20,755 nt of DNA, taken from assembly GCA_945896765.1 (NCBI GenBank), contig CAMDEL010000007.1:1-20755 (forward strand), in the 5' to 3' direction. Source of the stretch: Singulisphaera sp. GP187. GTDB taxonomy: Bacteria; Planctomycetota; Phycisphaerae; Phycisphaerales; SM1A02. The first letter of the stretch is position 1. Every line of letters begins with the position of its first letter. Shown here one piece after another: positions 7,276-13,896 of the stretch. Made by a program: the position numbers and the translations under genes. The notes below the pieces were generated by a model, which was not told the DNA's origin, did not search any database, and saw nothing but the letters and a program-made list of their open reading frames with translations.

Positions 7276-7362
7276 CGGACAGGGGGAGATTCGAACTCCC
7301 GATACGGTTGCCCGTATACAGCATTTCCAATGCTGCTCCTTCAACCGCTCGGACACCTGTCC
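7276..7362 (-). tRNA. tRNA-Ser (anticodon GGA)
   Basis: Class II tRNA of 87 bases on the minus strand. Acceptor stem GGACAGG/CCTGTCC with G discriminator (7276). The D arm has GCGGTTGAAGG, and anticodon stem CAGCA/TGCTG carries loop TTGGAAA (GGA at 7326-7328). The long variable arm TACGGGCAACCGTA is typical of tRNA-Ser, and the T loop is TTCGAAT. CCA is not encoded. Its 5' end is only 18 bp from the divergent truB start. Confidence 0.95.
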
Positions 7363-7380
7363 AGGGGCGACTAGTCTAGC

Positions 7381-8154
7381 GTGATGAGCATTCCCGACAA
7401 CACCGAGCCAATTCTCGAGGGCATTCTCCTCATCGACAAGCCAGAAGGCCCCACAAGCATGCGAGCGGTCGAGCGCGTTCGTCGTGCGGCTGGCGGAGTT
7501 CGTTGTGGTCACGCTGGAACGCTCGATCCACTGGCAACAGGCCTACTTGTCATCGCTTTAGGCCGTTTCACCCGCACGCTCGCAGAACTGATGGGCGGCG
7601 ATAAAAAATACGAGACGGTAATCGACCTCTCCGCTTTCACGGCAACCGACGATCGCGAAGGCGCGATGATCAACGTTCCAGTCGATCGTCCTCCCACTGA
7701 ATCCGAAATTCAAAACGCGCTGACCGCCTTCCGCGGTTCCATCATGCAAACTCCCCCCGCATTCAGCGCAGTCAAAATCGCAGGGCGACGCTCATACGAC
7801 ATTGCTCGTCGTGCGATGAAACAATCAACTGCAACATCCACATCCGATGGTGCATCCGAATCACCATCCGAATCACCACCTGAATCCCCTGCTGGTCCCG
7901 TCTCACGTCCCGCTCAAGTGCACGCACTTGAGCTGCGAGATTTTGCGTGGCCACTCGTCACGCTCGACATTCACTGTGCAAAAGGTTTTTATGTTCGCAG
8001 TCTCGCTCGCGACCTTGGTCGAGCGCTGGGCACTGGTGGACATTGCCTTTCGATTCGGCGCACTTGGAGCGCTCCGTTTTCAATCGACAATGCGATTCCG
8101 CTCGATTCACTCCCGAATCGTTTGGGGTGGAGTGACCTCACTCGCGTTCCTTGA
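7381..8154 (+). CDS. truB: TruB, tRNA pseudouridine-55 synthase
   Basis: Converts U55 in the T loop of tRNAs to pseudouridine. The 257-residue product begins GILLIDKPEGPTSM, then has the catalytic block GHAGTLDPLATGLL (Asp49 nucleophile), GRFTRT, KKYETVI, and QTPPAFSAVKIAGRRSYDIAR. The end of the catalytic core reads CAKGFYVRSLARDLG...GGHCLSIRRTWSAPF. Between about residues 142 and 170 is a Ser/Glu/Pro-rich insert encoded by a degenerate 12-bp repeat (7855-7890), placed where the family has a surface loop. The start may be GTG 7381 or the adjacent ATG 7384; neither has a clear Shine-Dalgarno. The 3' end overlaps lspA by 48 bp on the opposite strand. There is no separate C-terminal PUA domain, so it is a short TruB. 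Confidence 0.95.
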   Translation: MMSIPDNTEPILEGILLIDKPEGPTSMRAVERVRRAAGGVRCGHAGTLDPLATGLLVIALGRFTRTLAELMGGDKKYETVIDLSAFTATDDREGAMINVPVDRPPTESEIQNALTAFRGSIMQTPPAFSAVKIAGRRSYDIARRAMKQSTATSTSDGASESPSESPPESPAGPVSRPAQVHALELRDFAWPLVTLDIHCAKGFYVRSLARDLGRALGTGGHCLSIRRTWSAPFSIDNAIPLDSLPNRLGWSDLTRVP

Positions 8155-8796
8155 TTTCTTTGCAAGCGCTTCTCGCCGACGATCTTCTTGGCGCGAGTGC
8201 AACAACAAGAGAGCCATCCCCATCAAGAGCAACATATCTGCCACATTAAAAACCCACGGGAATATTTCTGCGCTTCCGCCCGGCCAGTGCAAGTTGAACG
8301 GCAGATTTCTGCGCGGAAACATATAAAGAAAATCGCGCACCGCACCGAAAGTCATGCGGTCATACAGATTGCCAATCCCTCCCGCAAGAATCAATCCAAT
8401 TGCGATGTGCGCCCATGTTGCTCTTGCGCGAGTCCACCAGCCGAAGATAAAAACTCCCGCTGCAACTGCGATCAAAGTGAAAACAATAAAAACGCCACGC
8501 GCATTTTGCCCAATACCAAAGACTGCCCCATGATTGATGACAAGATGAAAATCCAACAAGTCCGGCGATATCGCACGCACTCCGTTATGCCATGGAATTC
8601 GGTACGAAGGATCAGAGACAGCTTCGCGTGGTTCGAGTACCACGGGAAATCCCGCAACTGAAGCAAATGCCTCTGACTTTGTCCAGAGATCAACGCCGAG
8701 CGCGACGACCAATACCAACAAAAGCGTGATCCACGCTTTCGTCGATCGCCATGCAGGAACTGAAGCGAGATCAGAAGCGAGACCTTCTCGATTCAC
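8107..8796 (-). CDS. lspA: LspA, lipoprotein signal peptidase (signal peptidase II)
   Basis: Inner-membrane aspartyl protease that cleaves prolipoprotein signal peptides after lipidation. The 229-residue product has the first helix at about 22-37 ending VDLWTK and the conserved NHGAVFGIG (88-96). The two catalytic aspartates lie in GNLYDR (Asp146) and FNVAD (Asp187), the latter within the last membrane helix. It is longer than the usual ~165 residues because of an extended N-terminus, a larger first periplasmic loop (about 45-80), an insert at about 158-178 and a charged C-terminal tail. The start is GTG 8796, which overlaps the stop of the dksA-like gene as GTGA, so translation is probably coupled. 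The 3' end overlaps truB. Confidence 0.93.
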   Translation of the reverse strand: MNREGLASDLASVPAWRSTKAWITLLLVLVVALGVDLWTKSEAFASVAGFPVVLEPREAVSDPSYRIPWHNGVRAISPDLLDFHLVINHGAVFGIGQNARGVFIVFTLIAVAAGVFIFGWWTRARATWAHIAIGLILAGGIGNLYDRMTFGAVRDFLYMFPRRNLPFNLHWPGGSAEIFPWVFNVADMLLLMGMALLLLHSRQEDRRREALAKKSRNASEVTPPQTIRE

Positions 8797-9740
8797 ACGC
8801 GACCCCGAGATCGTTCAGCAATTCGTTCGGACTCGACCGTGTAGCGCGCCCAAGGCTTCGCATCTAAACGACCCTTTGGAATTGCAAGTCCACTCATCAT
8901 GCACAATCCATAGGTTCGATCCTTGATTCGCCCGAGCGCATCATCGACCTCGTGGACGGAGTTGCGATCCAATTGTGCAAATTCCAAGGCAAAATCCTGT
9001 TCAAATGTATCGGTTCCGATGTCGGCCATATGCAAAGGCATCGTCGAAAGATTTCCATCGTTGCTCTTGAGTGCTTCTTTCTCCGTCAATTCGACGCGAC
9101 CAACCAATTCCATTCGTACTTTCAACAGCATTGCGTGATATCGCTCGAGATCTCGATCAGACAATTTCGTCCGTCCCAATTTCAAGACACTCTTTGCAGC
9201 TTCTGCCTCAGCAGCAGCAGCTTTCGCCGCCTTTGCAACACCCTTCTTCTTTGGGACCTTGATCCCCTTCATAGAAATGACGCGCACTCGTCGACCATTG
9301 ATGATCACGAATCCCGTCGGGGTCTTTTGCGCCGAAGCAACTTCTGCTGCAGCCACACCAACAGAGACTGCGTTTGCGAAATCGATTTTTTTCTTTGGCT
9401 CCTTCGAACGATCATTCGGTCGAGCAGGCTTCGCCTTCATTCTTGGCTTTGCGATGACTGGAGGTGGCGCACCCTTCGAACGCTTTGGTGGTGGCGGCGG
9501 TTCTCCGACGATGCTCTTGGGCATCACATACACCAACTTGGGCGGCGGCAACTTCGTCAACTGCGGAGCAGTTGGCGGTGGTTGTTTCTTTCCGCCGACC
9601 ACTGGCATTGGCTTCACTGCAGCCTTCGCATTTGCCTTTGGGCTCGACTTCAGAACAGATTTTTGGGAAGCGCTCTTCTTTGGGTCAATTTTCTTTTTCT
9701 GTTTTTTCTCGTTCGAAGAAGATTTCTTTTTTGACGGCAT
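8793..9740 (-). CDS. TraR/DksA-family protein with basic N-terminal tail and degraded zinc finger
   Basis: The C-terminal about 125 residues match the DksA/TraR family: a coiled-coil region from about 190, then MADIGTDTFEQDF at 238-250 (acidic coiled-coil tip with Asp240 and Asp244), YGLC at 277-280 and IPKGRLDAKPWARY at 287-300. DksA proteins bind RNA polymerase in the secondary channel and adjust initiation with ppGpp. Of the four zinc cysteines only Cys280 remains; the aligned positions are Ser283, Thr301 and Ser304. Residues 1-120 are a Lys/Pro/Ala-rich low-complexity tail, and 142-160 (TGFVIINGRRVRVISMKGI) may be a small separate segment. ATG 9740 follows AAGGAA by four bases. It is co-transcribed with lspA through a GTGA overlap. 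Whether it acts as a DksA is inference. Confidence 0.8.
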   Translation of the reverse strand: MPSKKKSSSNEKKQKKKIDPKKSASQKSVLKSSPKANAKAAVKPMPVVGGKKQPPPTAPQLTKLPPPKLVYVMPKSIVGEPPPPPKRSKGAPPPVIAKPRMKAKPARPNDRSKEPKKKIDFANAVSVGVAAAEVASAQKTPTGFVIINGRRVRVISMKGIKVPKKKGVAKAAKAAAAEAEAAKSVLKLGRTKLSDRDLERYHAMLLKVRMELVGRVELTEKEALKSNDGNLSTMPLHMADIGTDTFEQDFALEFAQLDRNSVHEVDDALGRIKDRTYGLCMMSGLAIPKGRLDAKPWARYTVESERIAERSRGRV

Positions 9741-9807
9741 AAGGTTCCTTCAGTAATGGTCTTGAAATAGATTCTGCAAAATTTCTGAATCTCCACTCCT
9801 CATCGAT

Positions 9808-9845
9808 TTCAACTTGAACAAACCTGGGGTTCAACTTGAACAAAC
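9808..9845. promoter_or_regulatory. Two identical palindromic boxes in the dksA-like leader
   Basis: The 16-base sequence TTCAACTTGAACAAAC occurs at 9808-9823 and again at 9830-9845, exactly 22 bp apart (about two helical turns). Each contains the palindrome TTCAA-C-TTGAA. They lie between the predicted promoter (9864-9891) and the start codon at 9740, just downstream of the expected transcription start. This is the geometry of a repressor's tandem operators, or of a paired leader RNA element. Confidence 0.5.
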
Positions 9846-9863
9846 ATAGGGCGGAAACGGCGT

Positions 9864-9891
9864 ATTTTACAGTTTTTTCTGCAAAAGTCAA
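9864..9891 (-). promoter_or_regulatory. Sigma70-type promoter of the dksA-like/lspA operon
   Basis: The minus strand reads TTGACT (9886-9891), a 16-base spacer and TAAAAT (9864-9869), five of six matches at each box. This predicts a transcription start near 9857 and a leader of roughly 115 bases. It is the best promoter match I found in the window. Confidence 0.7.
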
Positions 9892-9936
9892 TACCTCGAT
9901 CTACCGAAGCCCGCTCCAGTCCACCCGCGACCCAAT

Positions 9937-10917
9937 TTACGTCTTCGAGCTTGCCGAACCAATCCTGCGGAATTTCTCATATCGCCGACGCACAAGCGTT
10001 TCGCTATCAAGACGCGTCAATTCGCCTATCTGCTCAATGATCCATGCCTGAACCGACGCAGCTGTCGCCTTGGGATTTCGGTGCGCACCACCGACAGGCT
10101 CGCGAATGACATGATCAATCAGTCCGTTTGCAAGATTCTCTTTGGCCGTCAACGCCAACGCCTTTGCTGCAAGCGGATTTGTGCGTTCGTTCGCTTCTTT
10201 CCACAAAATCGCAGCGCATCCTTCGGGAGAAATCACTGAATACCAAGCATTTTCCAGCATCGCGACTCTATCTGCTATGGCGATACCCAGCGCACCGCCT
10301 GATCCGCCTTCGCCGATCACAACTGTCACCACAGGAGTACGAAGTCTGCTCATTTCCCGCAAATTGACGGCAATTGCTTCGGCCTGTCCCCGCTGCTCGC
10401 TGTCAATTCCAGGATATGCGCCAGGCGTATCAACCAATGTCACGATTGGCAATTTGAATTTTTCGGCAAGTTTCATCTTCAAAAGTGCCTTGCGATAACC
10501 CTCGGGATTCGCACAACCAAAGCGACAAGCGATTCTCTCCGGTGTCGTCCGCCCTTTCTGATGACCAACCAACAGCACTTTCCAAGGACCAATTCTCGTA
10601 AAGCCCGCAACAATCGCAGGATCATCTGCAAATCGACGATCGCCGTGCAATTGGCAGAAATCGCGGCACATCAAATCGACATAATCCAAGGTCTGTGGGC
10701 GCGCTGGATGACGAGCGACTCGAACTGTCTGCCAAGCAGAAAGATCGGAATAAGTCTTCGTCAGGATTGTTTCGCGAGTCGCATAGAGCGTTGCCAACTC
10801 GTCGGACACGCCTTCGCCTTCACCTCGTGCCTCGAGGGCGGCAATCTGCCGCTCTATCTCAACGATCGGTTGTTCGAAATCGAGCGTGGCGACCGCTCCT
10901 GAATTGCTCTTAGACAT
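9937..10917 (-). CDS. accA: AccA, acetyl-CoA carboxylase carboxyltransferase subunit alpha
   Basis: Alpha subunit of the carboxyltransferase that moves CO2 from carboxybiotin to acetyl-CoA, giving malonyl-CoA for fatty-acid synthesis; it works with AccD, which is not in the window. The 326-residue product (E. coli 319) is full length. It starts with LDFEQPIVEIERQIAALE, then shows ARHPARPQTLDYVD, LHGDRRFADDPAIVAG, GHQKGRTTPERIACRFGCANPEGYRKALLKMKLAEKF in pieces, VDTPGAYPGIDSEQRGQAEA, and GEGGSGGALGIA with the oxyanion-hole glycines, then SVISPEGCAAILWK. ATG 10917 is followed directly by family sequence. It diverges from proC across 35 bp and has no good Shine-Dalgarno. It ends 45 bp before the dksA-like promoter. 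Confidence 0.97.
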   Translation of the reverse strand: MSKSNSGAVATLDFEQPIVEIERQIAALEARGEGEGVSDELATLYATRETILTKTYSDLSAWQTVRVARHPARPQTLDYVDLMCRDFCQLHGDRRFADDPAIVAGFTRIGPWKVLLVGHQKGRTTPERIACRFGCANPEGYRKALLKMKLAEKFKLPIVTLVDTPGAYPGIDSEQRGQAEAIAVNLREMSRLRTPVVTVVIGEGGSGGALGIAIADRVAMLENAWYSVISPEGCAAILWKEANERTNPLAAKALALTAKENLANGLIDHVIREPVGGAHRNPKATAASVQAWIIEQIGELTRLDSETLVRRRYEKFRRIGSASSKT

Positions 10918-10952
10918 GATGCGAATCTTACCAATCGTGCTATTGTTTCAAT
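10918..10952. promoter_or_regulatory. 35-bp divergent control region of accA and proC
   Basis: The whole gap between the two start codons is 35 bp. Toward proC, TATTGT lies about six bases before the ATG. Toward accA, TTGAAA and TAAGAT are separated by 15 bases, the latter ending seven bases before the ATG. If these are used, both messages would be nearly leaderless and their promoters would overlap. Motif matches are modest. Confidence 0.35.
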
Positions 10953-11798
10953 ATGTCCGACTCTCTCGCTGTTGTTGGCTTTGGCAGTATGGGCTCTGCA
11001 CTTGTTGCAGGGGCTCTTCGGTCGAATCTTTTTTCGCCCACTTCTATTCTTGTTCTTGATCCAGATCCATTGGCTCGAAAGCGCGCTGGTGCTCTGGGAT
11101 GTATGGCTTCGGACGATCCATCAATCATTGCGGACGCATCGATGATCGCGTTCGCCGTCAAACCTCAATCATTTCCTGAACTCGCATTGAAAATCGGCGC
11201 TCTGCAACCGAACACATTGGTGGTTTCGGTCATGGCAGGAGTTTCAATCGCTCGTCTTCAAGAAGCGTTCTGTGATGAACTGTCATGCGTCCGCTGCATG
11301 CCCAATGTTGCGGCGCAAATCGGTTTGGCAGTGACCACATATGCATGCTCTCCTCAGTGCTCTGATGGCGATCGCGATCTTGTGCTTCGATTACTAGGCT
11401 CGATGGGAACGACCGTTGAAATTCAAGAAAATTTGTTTGATGCCGCAACAGCGACGAGCGGATCAGGCCCCGCATATCTTTTTATGCTCGCTGAATCAAT
11501 GATTGAAAGCGCGATACGACTTGGTTTCGATCGCCCCACTGCTGATCGACTTGTTCGACAAGCATTACTCGGTGCCGCAACGCTTCTTGCTCGCGGTGAG
11601 CGAACACCATCCGAATTGCGTGGGATGGTGACAAGCCAAGGTGGAACGACAAGCGCAGCATTGGCGATCTTCGAAGCCCATGGATTTCACTCGATGGTGC
11701 ATGATGCACTCCACGCTGCTCGTGATCGCGGACGCGATCTTTCGGCTGCCGCCGCCAAACAAGTTGCGCAAACTTCTGGCTCGATTCAGAGCAAGTGA
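10953..11798 (+). CDS. proC: ProC, pyrroline-5-carboxylate reductase
   Basis: Last enzyme of proline synthesis, reducing pyrroline-5-carboxylate with NAD(P)H. The 281-residue product is full length (E. coli 269). The N-terminal Rossmann fold shows VVGFGSMGSALVAG at 7-20 and FAVKPQSF at about 67-74, followed by VSVMAGVSI and RCMPNVAAQIG. The dimerisation domain carries the signature TATSGSGPAYLFMLAESMIE and later ELRGMVTSQGGTTSAAL. The ATG at 10953 is at the right place for the family. The TGA stop overlaps the GTG start of the next gene (GTGA), so proC leads a three-gene unit with the ABC exporter, although no metabolic link between them is known to me. Confidence 0.96.
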   Translation: MSDSLAVVGFGSMGSALVAGALRSNLFSPTSILVLDPDPLARKRAGALGCMASDDPSIIADASMIAFAVKPQSFPELALKIGALQPNTLVVSVMAGVSIARLQEAFCDELSCVRCMPNVAAQIGLAVTTYACSPQCSDGDRDLVLRLLGSMGTTVEIQENLFDAATATSGSGPAYLFMLAESMIESAIRLGFDRPTADRLVRQALLGAATLLARGERTPSELRGMVTSQGGTTSAALAIFEAHGFHSMVHDALHAARDRGRDLSAAAAKQVAQTSGSIQSK

Positions 11799-12832
11799 GC
11801 GAATTGCAATCCATGGCTTCTGCCCCGAACGCAATGCACGACTCTGCCAATGATTTGGGCAATGATTTAGCAATCGATTTGACCGATGTCCACAAGACAT
11901 ATGGTCGCAAAATTCGCGCGCTACAAGGCGTGACACTTCAAGTTCGCGCAGGAGAAATCTTCGGACTTCTTGGTCCAAACGGCGCTGGGAAAAGCACGCT
12001 CGTCAAGATCATGATGACGATTGTGCGCCCCGACACAGCAAAGGGAACTGTCTTGAATCGTGGAGTTGGCGATCCTGTCGCACTGGCAAGAATTGGATAT
12101 CTGCCAGAACACCATCGCTTCCCCACATATCTGACTGGACGACAAGTCGTGGAATTCAGCGGCGCGATGTCAAAAGTCGATCGGGCAACGCGAAAGAAAC
12201 GCGCAAGCGAATTGCTTGATCGTGTTGGAATGGGGGATTGGAAAGATCGACCGCTCAGTTCTTACTCCAAGGGAATGCGACAACGCGTTGGACTTGCTGC
12301 CGCGCTTGTGAATGATCCACAACTCGTCGTGCTCGACGAACCAACCGATGGTGTCGACCCAGTTGGTCGCCGAGAAATTCGCGACTTGCTGATCGGAATT
12401 CGCGACGAAGGTCGCACAGTTCTCTTGAATTCTCATCTGCTCTCTGAGATCGAAAATGTGTGCAGTCGCGTTGCGATTCTGGTGCAAGGACGCTTGGTCG
12501 CTCAGGGGACAATCGACGAGCTCACTTCATCAAGTCGGCGATACGAAATCGTCGTCGAAGGTTCTGCGCCAGCATGGTGCGCAGAATCTGCCAGCGTCCG
12601 CATGATCCCCGCAGGACAGATGCTTTCCGCTGGAATTCAAGGCGAATCGTGCAGGCTTGTCTTCCTCGGGCTCGATGCACTTGGCGCGCAGTCGATCTTG
12701 GATCGACTTCGCTCCGAACAACGCACCGTGATTGCAGCACAAACCGTTCGCGAATCGCTCGAAGATTTATTTATGCGTGCAGTGACCGACCCAACAACTG
12801 GCTTGATCTATCGACCTGGAGCTGCGACATGA
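11795..12832 (+). CDS. ABC-2 exporter ATP-binding protein
   Basis: ATPase of an ABC-2 type transporter, working with the permease that follows. The 345-residue product has an N-terminal segment without homology (about 1-27). Next come LTDVHKTYGRK, Walker A GPNGAGKST at 60-68, Q-loop region GYLPEHHRFP, signature SSYSKGMRQR at 155-164 (SKG in place of SGG), Walker B LVVLDEPTDGVDP, and the switch histidine in LLNSHLLSEIE. A C-terminal extension of about 100 residues is common in this subfamily (CcmA/NosF-like). The GTG at 11795 overlaps the proC stop; ATG 11813 or 11834 are possible later starts. It ends in ATGA with the permease. The substrate is unknown. Confidence 0.93.
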   Translation: MSELQSMASAPNAMHDSANDLGNDLAIDLTDVHKTYGRKIRALQGVTLQVRAGEIFGLLGPNGAGKSTLVKIMMTIVRPDTAKGTVLNRGVGDPVALARIGYLPEHHRFPTYLTGRQVVEFSGAMSKVDRATRKKRASELLDRVGMGDWKDRPLSSYSKGMRQRVGLAAALVNDPQLVVLDEPTDGVDPVGRREIRDLLIGIRDEGRTVLLNSHLLSEIENVCSRVAILVQGRLVAQGTIDELTSSSRRYEIVVEGSAPAWCAESASVRMIPAGQMLSAGIQGESCRLVFLGLDALGAQSILDRLRSEQRTVIAAQTVRESLEDLFMRAVTDPTTGLIYRPGAAT

Positions 12833-13896
12833 TGCAGACCGTTGCAATCTTCGTTGGGGCATATCGCGAATTGAGCGCTCGAAAAATATTCTGGCTTGCT
12901 CTTGCAATCAGTTTGCTCGTCGTCGGCCTCTTCGCATGCTTGGGCATCAATGAAACTGGAATCAGTTTTCTCGGCTGGACATTTGAGAGCCCAATGTTCA
13001 GTACGAATACAACTTCGCCTGAAACTTTTTATAAATTACTTTTCGTCAATCTCGGCGTCGATTGGTGGCTCGGCGTTCTTTCAACGCTATTGGCATTGGT
13101 GACAACCTGCGGGATCATCCCAGATCTCGTCGCACCAGGATCAATTGATCTACTGCTTGCAAAGCCAATCACTCGCACGCGACTCTTTCTGACGAAGTAT
13201 TGCACGGGACTGCTCTTCGCAGCACTACAAGTTTTCGTCTTTTCGACAGCAAGTTTTTTCGTCATCGGCCTGCGAGGTGGCGCGTGGGAATGGGCGCTCT
13301 TCGCCGCAGTTCCCATCGTGACCTTCTTTTATAGCCTTCTTTTCAGCATGTGCGCATTCATTGGCGTCCTGACTCGATCGTCAGTTGCATCGCTGATCTT
13401 GACACTGCTTGCATGGACGATCATTTTCACGATCAACATTTCAGAATCCATTGTCAACAGCGGTCGCATTGCAAATCAAATGGAAGCGACAAAGATCGAA
13501 TCCGAATTGGCGAACACCGATGATCCCGTCGATGAAGACAAGCTTGAAGAACTCACAGGTGACTTAGAGAAGACACTTGCAAATCGTCCAACTTGGGATC
13601 GAGCTCATTTCTGGTTCTTCGGCGTCAAGACATTCTTGCCAAAGACCACCGATACATTGAAACTTCTTGATCGATGGCTGCTCGACGGTGCATCCATGCC
13701 AAGTCGAAATGAAGAATCCGAGCGTGGACCTCAACAGGCATTTGGACCCAAGCGTGTGAAGCGTGGGGAATTCCAACGCGCAGTGAAAGCAGACGAACAA
13801 TCCCACTCGATTTGGTGGGTCTTGGGAACAAGTCTCGTCTTCGAAGGAATCGTTCTCGGTCTTGCAACCGTGATCTTTGTCCGCCGAGACTATTAA
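12829..13896 (+). CDS. ABC-2 exporter permease
   Basis: Membrane partner of the preceding ATPase. From ATG 12829 (ATGA overlap with the ATPase stop) the product is 355 residues with about six hydrophobic helices, near 20-39, 77-97, 123-147, 153-180, 185-205 and 328-351. The motif PGSIDLLLAKPITRTRLFLTKY, seen in two pieces around residues 103-124, is typical of ABC-2/NosY-type permeases. Between helices five and six lies a large soluble loop of about 120 residues with an acidic stretch (about 225-248), presumably outside. The frame remains open far upstream, but that part is only an alternate frame of the ATPase gene. The TAA stop shares the palindrome TTAA with the convergent mltA stop. The substrate cannot be read from the sequence. 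Confidence 0.88.
   Translation: MMQTVAIFVGAYRELSARKIFWLALAISLLVVGLFACLGINETGISFLGWTFESPMFSTNTTSPETFYKLLFVNLGVDWWLGVLSTLLALVTTCGIIPDLVAPGSIDLLLAKPITRTRLFLTKYCTGLLFAALQVFVFSTASFFVIGLRGGAWEWALFAAVPIVTFFYSLLFSMCAFIGVLTRSSVASLILTLLAWTIIFTINISESIVNSGRIANQMEATKIESELANTDDPVDEDKLEELTGDLEKTLANRPTWDRAHFWFFGVKTFLPKTTDTLKLLDRWLLDGASMPSRNEESERGPQQAFGPKRVKRGEFQRAVKADEQSHSIWWVLGTSLVFEGIVLGLATVIFVRRDY

Noticed and set aside
8952..9734. 260-residue plus-strand frame opposite the dksA-like gene
   Set aside because: It is a shadow of the Lys/Pro-rich minus-strand gene, rich in Arg/Leu/Trp/Cys/Phe without domains.
12460..12828. Longer N-terminus for the ABC permease
   Set aside because: This is an alternate frame within the ATPase gene without hydrophobic or family features. 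The ATGA overlap start at 12829 fits the family.
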